Made by a program: the position numbers and the translations under genes
Shown: in pieces, positions 16,998 to 25,076 of the stretch
Position numbering within the stretch: the first letter of the stretch is position 1
Layout: every line of letters starts with the position of its first letter
Assembly: GCF_050920705.1 (NCBI RefSeq)
Contig: NZ_CP154799.1
Location: 2,294,001 to 2,358,000 of the forward strand
From: Regnicoccus_A sp014224355
GTDB lineage: Bacteria > Cyanobacteriota > Cyanobacteriia > PCC-6307 > Cyanobiaceae
Reading direction: 5' to 3'
DNA: 64,000 nt
Notes under the pieces: generated by a model
Seen by the model: only the letters and a program-made list of their open reading frames with translations
Databases searched by the model: none
Told to the model about the DNA's origin: nothing

Positions 16998-17893
16998 GTT
17001 CGATCGCCCACGCTGCTGCCGAAGCCAGGCTCTCCCTCGACTGGGAACTGGACTTCTATTCCCGTCCCGTGCTCGAGCCCGATGGCAAGAAGCGCTGGGA
17101 TCTGCTGATCACCGCCACCCCGTCCAACGCCGCCGGTCAACCCCGGTTTCGCTGGGCGAAGAACTGTCCGGCCAGCACGGTCAATTCAGTGTGGCTTCAG
17201 GGGGCCCTCAACGAGGCGCTGGCGGCAGCTGAGGAGCAGGGCCTGGGTCCACCCCGCCGGCTGCGTTGCTGGCGGGCCACGATGCGCACCATGGTGCAGC
17301 GCGCTGCCGAAGCCGTTGGGCTGGAAGTCATCCCCAGCCGTCGCTGTTATGCCCTGGCTGAATGGCTGATTGAGCGGGAACGGGAGGTTTACCCCGCCGA
17401 GGAGGGTTACATGGCCGGCCCCCTGGCACCGCCGCCCCAGCCGATGCGTTCGTTGCCCCTGCCCCTGCCGGAGGCGGCACGGGGAGATTCCTGGGCCTGG
17501 GCCTCCCTGCCCCTCGGCGCCCTGCGGGAAGCCTCCGACTGGGAGATCGGTTTTGAAGGGCTCTTTCCTCTGCCCGATCAGCTCTCCGATGAGCTGATGG
17601 TGCCAGGCCTTCGCCTGTTCAGCCGCAGCCGTTCCCTGGCCATCGCCGGCTGGTTCGCGGGTCTCGAGCCCGCCCGCCTGGAGATGGACGGCACCAGCCT
17701 CGTGCTCGAAGCCGGCCTGGAGGACCGTTGGCGGCTGGACACCCTGGCGGAGCCTGAGGCGAGCGAGGTGAGCGAAGCCTTCGCCGCCGCGCGCGAGGCC
17801 GCCTCCGGTCTCCAGTTCATCGCCGTGCAGAGCGATGCGCAGTCGCAGCGGTTCGATGGCTTCTGGCTGCTGCGCGACCTGCCGACGTTCTGA
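16994..17893 (+). CDS. Tab2/Atab2-family RNA-binding protein
   Basis: This 299-aa protein belongs to the Tab2/Atab2 (DUF1092) family, which in algae and plants activates translation of photosystem I (and II) mRNAs. The start 'LSLDWELDFYSRPVLEPDGK' and the 'RWDLLITATP' segment, followed by 'CWRATMRTMVQRAAEAVG' and the C-terminal 'DGFWLLRDLPTF', are family features. It overlaps the S1 gene through ATGA, so an RNA-binding S1 protein and a translation activator appear translationally coupled, suggesting a shared role in translation control of photosynthesis genes (inference). pgeF follows 12 bases later. Confidence 0.9.
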   Translation: MSSIAHAAAEARLSLDWELDFYSRPVLEPDGKKRWDLLITATPSNAAGQPRFRWAKNCPASTVNSVWLQGALNEALAAAEEQGLGPPRRLRCWRATMRTMVQRAAEAVGLEVIPSRRCYALAEWLIEREREVYPAEEGYMAGPLAPPPQPMRSLPLPLPEAARGDSWAWASLPLGALREASDWEIGFEGLFPLPDQLSDELMVPGLRLFSRSRSLAIAGWFAGLEPARLEMDGTSLVLEAGLEDRWRLDTLAEPEASEVSEAFAAAREAASGLQFIAVQSDAQSQRFDGFWLLRDLPTF

Positions 17894-17905
17894 GGCCCCT
17901 GAACC

Positions 17906-18718
17906 GTGGCTGAGGCCGTCGATCCCCCGTTTGATCGCCCCGATGTGGGCTTCAACGCCCTGGACGGCTGGACCTGGGTGGGAACCTATGGCGGCTATGT
18001 CCTCCAGTGCGATCTGCTGGGGGAGTTCGAGCATGGCTTCTTCACCCGTCAGTGGAGTGGGCGTGGTCCCCAGGAGCTGGCCGCTGCGATCACTGCCGGG
18101 GTTTCGGTGCACCGCACCCGTCAGATTCACAGTTCCCTGGTGCTGCCCGCCAGCGAGGCCGCCGCAGAACCCTGGCCAGAAGGCGATGGGCTGGTCAGTG
18201 ATGGCGGTGGTCAGTCGCTCTGGGTCTGCGGCGCCGACTGCACCCCGGTGCTGATCGCCGATCGGGCCCGGGGCTCCGTGGCCGCGTGCCACGCCGGCTG
18301 GCGTGGGGTGGCCTCCAGAATCCTGCCGGCAGCGATCGAAGCGCTGGAGCGCTCGGGCAGCCGGCGCTCCGATCTGGTGCTGGCTCTGGGGCCGGCCGTG
18401 CGGGGTGAGGCCTACCAGGTGAAGCAGGATGTGGCCCTGCAGGTGGCCAGCGCCTGCTGCGCCCCTGGAGAGGATCCCCTGCAGAGCCTGATGGCAGCAG
18501 GGGGTCTGACGCCCGAATCTTCCCTGGAGTTCCCTGGGGATCGCTGCCGCCTCGACATCCGCAAGGCCGCCCGTTCCCAGCTGCTGAACGCCGGACTAGA
18601 GGCGGAGCAACTCCGCCTCTGCCCTCTCTGCACAGTGGGGGAGCCGCTGATGTTTCACTCCTGGCGCCGTGATCAGGTCAAGGCCGTTCAGTGGAGCGGC
18701 ATCGTTGCCCAGGCCTGA
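17906..18718 (+). CDS. pgeF: Peptidoglycan editing factor PgeF / multicopper polyphenol oxidase-like (YfiH family)
   Basis: This 270-aa protein matches the YfiH/YlmD family. The active-site Cys and His are in 'VCGADCTPVLIADRA' and 'AACHAGWRGVASRILPAAIE', and a leading His is in 'HRTRQIHSS'. In E. coli the protein removes wrong L-Ser-containing precursors from peptidoglycan; other reports give purine nucleoside or phenol oxidase activity, so the physiological role here is inferred. No ATG fits and a GTG at 17906 is used as start. A perfect 10-base inverted repeat with a 3-base loop lies inside the gene at 18598-18620. The 3' end overlaps the convergent flavoprotein gene by 31 bases. Confidence 0.88.
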   Translation: MAEAVDPPFDRPDVGFNALDGWTWVGTYGGYVLQCDLLGEFEHGFFTRQWSGRGPQELAAAITAGVSVHRTRQIHSSLVLPASEAAAEPWPEGDGLVSDGGGQSLWVCGADCTPVLIADRARGSVAACHAGWRGVASRILPAAIEALERSGSRRSDLVLALGPAVRGEAYQVKQDVALQVASACCAPGEDPLQSLMAAGGLTPESSLEFPGDRCRLDIRKAARSQLLNAGLEAEQLRLCPLCTVGEPLMFHSWRRDQVKAVQWSGIVAQA

Positions 18719-20343
18719 GCCACCGCCTCCGCCACCCGGATGCCATCGATGCCGGCCGAGAGGATGCCACCGGCGTAGCCGGCCCCTTCCCCTGCCGGGT
18801 AGAGGCCGCGGGTGTTCACGCTCTGCAGATCCGGCCCCCTTGGAATCCGCACCGGCGACGAGGTGCGGGTTTCGACTCCGGTGAGCATGGCGTCGTCCAT
18901 GGCGTAGCCGGGAATGCTGCGCTCAAAGGCCGGGATCGCCTCCCGCAGGGCCTGGACAGCGAAATTCGGCAGGCAGACGCTCAGATCGGCTGGTGTGGTC
19001 CCGGGGGCGTAGGAGGGCTGGATCGAGCCAGGAGCCCGGCTCACACCCCCACCTGCGAGGAAATCGTCGAGCCTCTGCACAGGAGCCCGGTAGGTGCCGC
19101 CACCGAGGGCAAAGGCCTTCGCTTCCCAGTGGCGCTGGAAGGCCACCCCGGCCAGGGGGTCGTCTGGCCCCCGGCCGTAGGGAAGCAGATCCTCGAGCTC
19201 CAGGCTCACCACGATGCCGCTGTTGGCATTGCGCTCGTTGCGGGAGTGCTGGCTCATGCCGTTGGTGACCAGGTGGCCGGGCTCGGAGGCCGCCGCCACC
19301 ACCAGCCCACCGGGACACATGCAGAAGCTGTAGACGCTTCGGCCATCGCTGAGGTGGTGAACGAGTTTGTATTCCGCCGCCCCCAGCTGCGGGTGGCCGG
19401 CGCAGGCCCCCCAGCGGGCCCGGTCGATCAGCGACTGGGGATGCTCGAGCCGCACCCCGATCGAGAAGGGTTTGGGGGCGAGGCTCACACCCTGGTCATG
19501 CAGGCTGGCGAAGGTGTCACGGGCGCTGTGGCCCACCGCCAGCACCACGTGGTGGGCCGTGAGGCAGGAGCCGTCGGCGAGCACCACGCCGCAGACCCGC
19601 TGGCCCCCGGCCGCAGCTTCGGTGGCGAGGCTCACCACCTGGCTGTTGAAGCGGATCTCCCCACCCAGCGCTTCGATGCGGCTGCGCAGACCCCGCACCA
19701 CCGTGGCCAGCTTGAAGGTGCCGATGTGGGGGCGGTGGAGCGTCAGGATCTCCGGATTCGCTCCGCAGGCCACCAGTTCCTCCAGCACTTTCCGCCCCAG
19801 GTGGCGGGGGTCCCGCACCTGGCTGTAGAGCTTGCCGTCGGAGAAAGTGCCGGCCCCGCCCTCGCCGAACTGCACGTTCGAGGCCGGATCAAATTGGCGC
19901 TGACCCCGCCAGAAACCGAAGGTGTCGGCCGTGCGCTCCTTGATCGGCTTCCCCCGCTCCAGCAACAGAGGCCGCAGGCCCATCTGGGCGAGCACCAGCG
20001 CGGCGAAGTAGCCACAGGGCCCGGCGCCGACCACGATCGGCCGTTCCTGCCGCTCTGCCGCCCCGGGCTCCAGGCGAATCACGTACTGGTAGGAGGTGTC
20101 GGGAGCTGGGCGGAGATGGGGATCCTTCGTCCAGCGCTCCAGGAGAGCCTTGGGATCAGCCACGTCCAGGTCAAGGCTGTAGCTGAGGCGAATGGCGTTC
20201 TTCTTGCGCGCATCGACGCTGCGCCTGACCACCGTCCAGCTCCGCAGGCTCCTTGCCGGGATGCCCAGACGCTTCAGCACCGCCTGGCGCACGTCGTCGT
20301 CGGTGTGGTCGAGGGGGAGTCTGAGTTCGCTCAGCCGCAGCAC
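18688..20343 (-). CDS. FAD-dependent oxidoreductase (NAD(FAD)-utilising dehydrogenase family)
   Basis: This 551-aa flavoprotein has an N-terminal about 100-residue region ('LRLSELRLPLDHTDDDVRQA', then 'ARKKNAIRLSYSLDLDV') followed by a dinucleotide site 'PIVVGAGPCGYFAALVLAQM'. The end motif is 'GLYPAGEGAGYAGGILSAGI'. This architecture is that of the widely conserved COG2509-type dehydrogenases of unknown substrate. The frame runs further upstream, but a GTG at 20343 places the conserved 'LRLSEL' at the start and leaves a 292-base gap to the divergent MBL gene. Little more can be said about function. The 3' end overlaps pgeF. Confidence 0.85.
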   Translation of the reverse strand: MLRLSELRLPLDHTDDDVRQAVLKRLGIPARSLRSWTVVRRSVDARKKNAIRLSYSLDLDVADPKALLERWTKDPHLRPAPDTSYQYVIRLEPGAAERQERPIVVGAGPCGYFAALVLAQMGLRPLLLERGKPIKERTADTFGFWRGQRQFDPASNVQFGEGGAGTFSDGKLYSQVRDPRHLGRKVLEELVACGANPEILTLHRPHIGTFKLATVVRGLRSRIEALGGEIRFNSQVVSLATEAAAGGQRVCGVVLADGSCLTAHHVVLAVGHSARDTFASLHDQGVSLAPKPFSIGVRLEHPQSLIDRARWGACAGHPQLGAAEYKLVHHLSDGRSVYSFCMCPGGLVVAAASEPGHLVTNGMSQHSRNERNANSGIVVSLELEDLLPYGRGPDDPLAGVAFQRHWEAKAFALGGGTYRAPVQRLDDFLAGGGVSRAPGSIQPSYAPGTTPADLSVCLPNFAVQALREAIPAFERSIPGYAMDDAMLTGVETRTSSPVRIPRGPDLQSVNTRGLYPAGEGAGYAGGILSAGIDGIRVAEAVAQAWATMPLH

Positions 20344-20635
20344 GATGCCTGCCTGGTCCCTGGGGGGCGTGTCGCTTGTCCCTGCATTCCAGCAGGTTGC
20401 CCCCTCCTGCCCAGCAGGGCTGTCAGGCTGGATCCAACAAACCTCTGCCGCAGCGCTCCATTCCATGGGTCTTGCCCACTGCCCGCTCTGCGTTGGCCTG
20501 GCCGTTCTCAGCCTGCTGCGATGCAGCGCCCTCGCTTTGATGCTCTGGCGCCTCTGCGCCCGCGAGGCCCAGCCACGGCTGCGCCTGGCTGCCTCCTAGC
20601 TTCAGCCTCCCCAGCGGCCCCTGAGCTCTGACGCC

Positions 20636-21415
20636 ATGGCACTGCAGGCCACGTATTTCGGCGCGAATGGCTGGTTGTTCGATTTCGCCGGATTTCGCGT
20701 TCTGCTCGACCCCTGGCTGACGGGGCCCCTGGAGTTTCCGCCCGGTCCCTGGTTTTTTAGGGCCGAGCTGAACCAGCCCTGGCCTGTTCCTGAGCGCCTG
20801 GATCTGCTGCTGCTCACCCAGGGACTGCCCGACCACTGCCACGCGCCGACCCTGGCCTTGCTGGATCCCTCCCTGCCGGTGGTGGGGTCCGCCAGCGCCG
20901 CCGAACGCGCTCGCCGACTGGGCTTCCTGTCGGTGACGTCCCTTGCCCCTGGGGAGCGGCACCAGGCCGGTGAGCTGACCGTCACCGCCAGCGCAGGGGC
21001 ACCCGTGCCTCAGGTGGAAAACGGCTACCTGCTGGAACACCCCAAAGGCAGCCTCTACGTGGAACCCCATGGCTACCTCTCCGGCGACCTGCCGGCCCAG
21101 CCTCTGGATGCCGTGGTCACGCCTGTGCTCGATCTGGGCCTGCCCCTGGTGGGGGCCTTCGTGAAGGGAATGCAGGTGCTCCCAGAGGTGCTCGAGCGGT
21201 TTCAGCCCAGGGTGGTGCTGGCCAGCACCACTGGCGGTGAGGTGCGTTACGAGGGTGCCCTGACCAGGATTCTCTGGCAGAAGGGCAGCGTTGAACTGGC
21301 GGCCAGGATGGTGGAGTCCCGCCATGAACCCAGCAGAGCCGATTCAGAGCCTGGGCCGAGCTCTCGCTTGATCGATCCGGTGCCAGGGGTGAGTTACGAC
21401 CTGATGGAGATCTGA
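20636..21415 (+). CDS. MBL-fold metallo-hydrolase-like protein with altered metal motif
   Basis: This 259-aa protein has the beta-lactamase-fold start 'ATYFGANGWLFDFAGFRVLL' and an Asp-containing 'DPWLTGPLE' segment as in UlaG-type enzymes. The metal motif, normally THxHxDH, reads 'LLTQGLPDHCHAPTLALL', so both first histidines are replaced and only the DH remains. I recall similar versions in cyanobacterial and plant homologues, so this looks lineage-typical rather than recent decay. A classical di-zinc site is therefore unlikely; a mononuclear or non-hydrolytic role is possible. No operon partner is evident: it is divergent from the flavoprotein and convergent with the HD gene. Confidence 0.8.
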   Translation: MALQATYFGANGWLFDFAGFRVLLDPWLTGPLEFPPGPWFFRAELNQPWPVPERLDLLLLTQGLPDHCHAPTLALLDPSLPVVGSASAAERARRLGFLSVTSLAPGERHQAGELTVTASAGAPVPQVENGYLLEHPKGSLYVEPHGYLSGDLPAQPLDAVVTPVLDLGLPLVGAFVKGMQVLPEVLERFQPRVVLASTTGGEVRYEGALTRILWQKGSVELAARMVESRHEPSRADSEPGPSSRLIDPVPGVSYDLMEI

Positions 21416-21446
21416 GATCGCCAGTTCAGCAGAGGCCCTGGGCCGC

Positions 21447-22286
21447 TCAGGGCATCGTCAGCAGCTCGTGCTCCACCATGAAGATGTTCCCGTAAAGGTT
21501 GGCAAGAATGTCCTTGCCGGCCTGGGTCAGCTCCAGGTAAGGAATTGCCGTCCTGATGTAGGGGAAGACCTGGCCCCAGTAGAAGGTGGGATAGGCCTTG
21601 AGCAGCTGGCCGGGATTTTCACAACCCAGCACCTTGTTCACACCTGTTTCCTCGAATTCCCAGAACAGGGCGGGGATCTTGTTGAGATAGCGGGGATCGC
21701 TCAGCTGGCCGATCAGGTCAGAGGCCCTCACCAGACCGGGCATGTGGGTGGTGCACTGGTGGTCGGTGGAGGCTGGAACAGGGAATCGGGTGAGCTCGAT
21801 GTTGCGCTTGATCGTTTCCGCATCAATCAGCCCGTGGCCACCAAAGCGCTCCTCGATGAACAGCTTGCCGCGATCGATGTGGTGGGGGGTGAGTGCGGCA
21901 CAGGTGGCGCCTTCCTTCAGGCTGATTGATCCGCCATCCACCCCCGTGGCATAGAAGCCATCCTCGTCGTCACGGCAGACTCCCTTGATGTAGCCGATGT
22001 CGTGGCAGAGGTGCGAAATCGTGAAATGCAACCAGTCGTCGGGGGTGATGCCCCCTTCGCGAAGATGCTTGCCGTAAAGGATGTGCTGCCCTACCAGGGT
22101 CACCATGATGGTGTGCTCAACGTCGTGGTAGAGCGCATCCCCGGTGGCGATGTTCTCAAGGGCCATCGAGGCTGCCCAGGAAATGATTTCCTCGTACTCC
22201 CGCTTGAGCGTGCCGTAGGAGGATCGGTAGGTGGCGATCAGACGCTCCTGCACGTCTTTGATCATCAACCGAGTCGCGTTGAACAT
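21447..22286 (-). CDS. HD-domain metalloprotein of the cyanobacterial Npun_R2479 type
   Basis: This 279-aa protein shows the HD metal-binding pattern: His in 'ALYHDVEHTIMVTLVGQHIL' and the His-Asp doublet in 'SHLCHDIGYIKGVCRDDEDG', with a later Asp in 'VRASDLIGQLSDPRYLN'. It resembles the HD metalloprotein family named after Npun_R2479, which is confined mainly to cyanobacteria. HD proteins are phosphohydrolases or nucleotide phosphodiesterases; the substrate here is unknown. The start 'MFNATRLMIKDVQERLIATY' is well placed, and the protein has family length. It stands alone, convergent with the MBL gene (31-base gap) and divergent from the glutathione reductase gene. Confidence 0.87.
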   Translation of the reverse strand: MFNATRLMIKDVQERLIATYRSSYGTLKREYEEIISWAASMALENIATGDALYHDVEHTIMVTLVGQHILYGKHLREGGITPDDWLHFTISHLCHDIGYIKGVCRDDEDGFYATGVDGGSISLKEGATCAALTPHHIDRGKLFIEERFGGHGLIDAETIKRNIELTRFPVPASTDHQCTTHMPGLVRASDLIGQLSDPRYLNKIPALFWEFEETGVNKVLGCENPGQLLKAYPTFYWGQVFPYIRTAIPYLELTQAGKDILANLYGNIFMVEHELLTMP

Positions 22287-22410
22287 CGTTTCTGGAGACG
22301 GACAACCCGCCGGCTTCGTCGTTTCAAGTTAGGCATCACCCATAGCCGTTGCACGGATCGCTGGCCGGGCTCCGATCCGTCATCCTGGATGGATTGCAGC
22401 ACCTTCGGCC

Positions 22411-23847
22411 GTGACCACCACCCCTGTCGATGCCGCCATCGAGCGCGCCTCTGACCCTGAAACCTGGCGCGACAAAACAGTGGGCGCTGAGAGCGACCAC
22501 TTCGATCTGGTGGTGATCGGGGCTGGATCAGGTGGGCTGGCCGCCGCCAAACGCGCCGCCGGCCATGGGGCCCGGGTCGCTGTGGTGGAAGGGGATCGGG
22601 TGGGCGGCACCTGCGTGATCCGGGGCTGTGTGCCCAAGAAACTGCTGGTCTATGGATCGGCCTATCGGCACCTGCTGGCCGATGCGGCCAGCTACGGCTG
22701 GAGCGTGGGGGAGTCTCGTTGCGATCCAGGACGACTGCTGGCGGCGGTCCGCGCTGAGGTGGACCGGCTCAATGGGTTGCACATCGGCTTCCTCGAGCGC
22801 GCCGGGGTGGAACTGGTCACTGGATGGGGGCGCTTTCTGGATGCCCATCACGTGGAGGTCAGCCGTCCTGACGGCAGTCGACGGGTGCTGCACGGGGCAC
22901 GCGTACTGATCGCTGCGGGAGGGCGACCGCACCGCCCTGCGATCCCTGGGGCTGAGCTGGGCTGGGTCAGCGATGACATGTTTCTGCTGGAAGACCTGCC
23001 CCAGAGGGTGCTGATCGTGGGCGGAGGCTTCATCGCCTGTGAATTCGCCTGCATCCTTCATGGTCTCGGTGTGGTGGTGGACCAGTTCGTGCGCGGGGAT
23101 CACCTGCTGCGCGGCTTTGACATGGAACTCAGCGACGTGGTGCGCGAGGGCATGGAAGCCGCCGGCATCAACCTCCACTTCGCCCAGACCCTCACGGCCA
23201 TTTCCGGCCAACCCGGTGATTTGATCGCCACCACCAGCGACGGGCTCCAGGAACCCTGCGGTGGCGTGCTGCTGGCCACCGGCCGCAAGCCCTTCCTGGC
23301 CGGTCTGGAGCTGGGAGCCGCCGGCGTGCGCATCGATGCTGAGCGCATCCCCGTGGACGGTGATCAGCGCACCAACGTGCCCCACATCTACGCCGTGGGG
23401 GACATCACCGACCGCATCAACCTCACGCCTGTGGCGGTGGATGAGGGCCGTGCGTTCGCCGACAGCCTCTACGGCGGCCGCCCCCGCCAGGTGGACCATG
23501 ACCTGGTGGCCAGTGCCGTGTTCAGCCAGCCGGAGCTGGCCACGGTGGGGCTGAGCGAAGAACAGGCCCTCGCCCGCTACGGCCCCGACGGAGTGCGCCT
23601 CTACAGGGCTCGCTTTCGCTCCATGGCCCAGGCGCTGCCCCAGAGTGGACCCCGTTGCCTGCTCAAGCTGGTGGTGGAGGTGGCTTCAGGCCGGGTGCTG
23701 GGCTGCCACATGGTGGGTGAGCACGCAGCCGAGATCATTCAGATGGCTGCGATTGCCATCGGCATGGGGGCGACCAAGGCCGACTTCGATCGCACCATGG
23801 CGCTGCATCCCACCGTGTCTGAAGAATTTGTGACGATGCCCGAGTGA
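22411..23847 (+). CDS. gor: Glutathione-disulfide reductase
   Basis: This 478-aa flavoprotein is a pyridine nucleotide-disulfide reductase. The FAD motif 'LVVIGAGSGGLAAAKRAAGH', the redox disulfide 'GGTCVIRGCVPKKLLVYGS' (Cys-x4-Cys with the GCVPKK tail of glutathione reductases), a second dinucleotide site 'RVLIVGGGFIACEFACIL' and the C-terminal His-Glu pair in 'ALHPTVSEEFVTMPE' are all present. It regenerates reduced glutathione with NADPH, important under photosynthetic oxidative stress. Translation begins at a GTG (22411); a 30-residue leader precedes the FAD domain. It is monocistronic, 108 bases before the response regulator. Confidence 0.95.
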   Translation: MTTTPVDAAIERASDPETWRDKTVGAESDHFDLVVIGAGSGGLAAAKRAAGHGARVAVVEGDRVGGTCVIRGCVPKKLLVYGSAYRHLLADAASYGWSVGESRCDPGRLLAAVRAEVDRLNGLHIGFLERAGVELVTGWGRFLDAHHVEVSRPDGSRRVLHGARVLIAAGGRPHRPAIPGAELGWVSDDMFLLEDLPQRVLIVGGGFIACEFACILHGLGVVVDQFVRGDHLLRGFDMELSDVVREGMEAAGINLHFAQTLTAISGQPGDLIATTSDGLQEPCGGVLLATGRKPFLAGLELGAAGVRIDAERIPVDGDQRTNVPHIYAVGDITDRINLTPVAVDEGRAFADSLYGGRPRQVDHDLVASAVFSQPELATVGLSEEQALARYGPDGVRLYRARFRSMAQALPQSGPRCLLKLVVEVASGRVLGCHMVGEHAAEIIQMAAIAIGMGATKADFDRTMALHPTVSEEFVTMPE

Positions 23848-23955
23848 GGGAATCCTGGAGGGTCACTGGGGCCACGATGGTGTCAGCGGATGGAGACATC
23901 GGCAAAATTGACTACTTTCGTGGAGAACTCAAGACCACGGTGACGCACCGGTCCA

Positions 23956-24789
23956 ATGTCGGCCCTCGTTCTGCTCATCGACCATGAAAGGGTTGGCCGT
24001 GATCGCCTGGCCACCCAGCTTCACGATGCGGGCTTTCATGTGCTTGTGGCCGATGATGGCCATCAAGGCCAGGCCATGGCCCTGCAGGCCAATCCCCAGT
24101 TGATCGTGGTGGAGCTGCTGCTGCCGGGAATCGATGGGCTGACGATCATGCAGCGGCTGCGGCGCGATCGGCGCACCAGCCGAACGCCCATGCTGGTGCT
24201 CACCGCCCTCAGCAGCCTCGATGACAAGCTGAGAGGCTTCAACTCCGGTGCCGACGATTACCTGACCAAGCCCTACGCCCCGGAGGAGCTTCTGGCCAGG
24301 GTCAAGGCACTGCTCCGCGGACGTGCCACCACACCCCAGCTGGTGCGGGCCTCCGAAGTGCTCAGCTACGGACCGCTCACCCTGGTGCCTGAGCGCTATG
24401 AGGCTGTCTGGTACGGAAGTCCCATCCGGCTGACACGCACCGAATTCGAACTCCTCCACTGCCTGCTGCAGCGTCATGGCCAGGTGGTGCCCTGGGCTGT
24501 GATCCTGAAGGAGATCTGGGGCTATGGGCCCGAGAAGGACGTGGAATGCATCCGGACCCACATCCGCCACCTGCGCGGAAAGCTGGAGGTTGACCGCCAT
24601 AGACCGGCCCACATCAAAGCGATCTACGGAATCGGCTACTGCCTGGATCTTCCCCTTGATCCTGCTCAGCCGGCCGATGGCGCTCAGGCTGGCCTCGCTC
24701 TGGTGGGAGAGATCTTCGACCCGGCTGCTGGGATCAGCGCCGCGCCCCCTCTGCGCCTGGAGCAGAGGGGGCGGCGGCGCAGGGCCTGA
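23956..24789 (+). CDS. OmpR-family response regulator with Glu at the phosphoacceptor position
   Basis: This 277-aa regulator has a receiver domain (1-125) and a winged-helix DNA-binding domain (about 135-235, 'RLTRTEFELLHCLLQRHGQV', 'IRTHIRHLRGKLEVDRHRP'). In the receiver the acidic patch reads 'LIDHERVG', the phosphoacceptor region 'IVVELLLPGIDG' has Glu where Asp is normal, and the conserved Lys is kept in 'DYLTKPYAPEELL'. It therefore probably acts without phosphorylation, as in NblR-type atypical regulators, or is locked in an active-like state. No histidine kinase gene is adjacent. The C-terminal 40 residues are a low-complexity tail that contains a strong hairpin at the DNA level. Confidence 0.9.
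   Translation: MSALVLLIDHERVGRDRLATQLHDAGFHVLVADDGHQGQAMALQANPQLIVVELLLPGIDGLTIMQRLRRDRRTSRTPMLVLTALSSLDDKLRGFNSGADDYLTKPYAPEELLARVKALLRGRATTPQLVRASEVLSYGPLTLVPERYEAVWYGSPIRLTRTEFELLHCLLQRHGQVVPWAVILKEIWGYGPEKDVECIRTHIRHLRGKLEVDRHRPAHIKAIYGIGYCLDLPLDPAQPADGAQAGLALVGEIFDPAAGISAAPPLRLEQRGRRRRA
24743..24773. repeat. Perfect 12-bp inverted repeat at the end of the response-regulator gene
   Basis: CGCCCCCTCTGC at 24743-24754 is matched by its exact reverse complement at 24762-24773 with a 7-base loop. It lies inside the last codons of the response regulator, 16 bases before the stop. No T run follows on either strand, so it is not a standard intrinsic terminator, but the stem is very stable and could pause transcription or protect the mRNA 3' end. 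Confidence 0.7.
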
Positions 24790-24896
24790 GACGCCGATGT
24801 CACATTGATCACACCAGCCGGTGGTGTTTGTACGCGACCACCTGTTCAGCCGCGCTTGGATGGATCGAGGATTTCTCCACTCCGACCCTTCCTGCC

Positions 24897-25043
24897 GTGA
24901 ACGACGTCTGTCCCTCGATCGATCCTTGCCTGGAGCGGGTGACCTGCCCGGTGATGGCCATGGCCAAATCGAAGAGCAAAGGCTGCAAAGCCAAGAAATG
25001 CTCCAACTGGAAGGGTGGCCGCTGCCGCTGCGGTCGCGACTGA
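24897..25043 (+). CDS. Small Cys/Lys-rich protein, possible metal-binding
   Basis: This 48-aa reading from GTG 24897 has 'VNDVCPSIDPCLERVTCPVM' then a basic segment with 'KGCKAKKCSNW' and an end of 'GGRCRCGRD', giving seven cysteines in all, mostly spaced as Cys-x3-4-Cys or Cys-x-Cys. An ATG further in (24954 or 24960) would give a 28-29-aa form with only four of them. The family is not recognised. The spacing suggests metal or Fe-S binding, and the convergent neighbour is ferritin, so a role in iron or metal handling is possible but inferred. The frame is open further upstream with a TTG at 24828, so the start is uncertain. Confidence 0.5.
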   Translation: MNDVCPSIDPCLERVTCPVMAMAKSKSKGCKAKKCSNWKGGRCRCGRD

Positions 25044-25076
25044 GGGCCTCTGCAGGGTCCGGGTTTCAGGTTCGGT

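Noticed and set aside
20464..20599. Short hydrophobic plus-strand frame between the flavoprotein and MBL genes ('MGLAHCPLCVGLAVLSLLRC')
   Set aside because: It lies in a divergent promoter region, lacks a ribosome site and ends in Arg/Ala-rich sequence like a chance frame.
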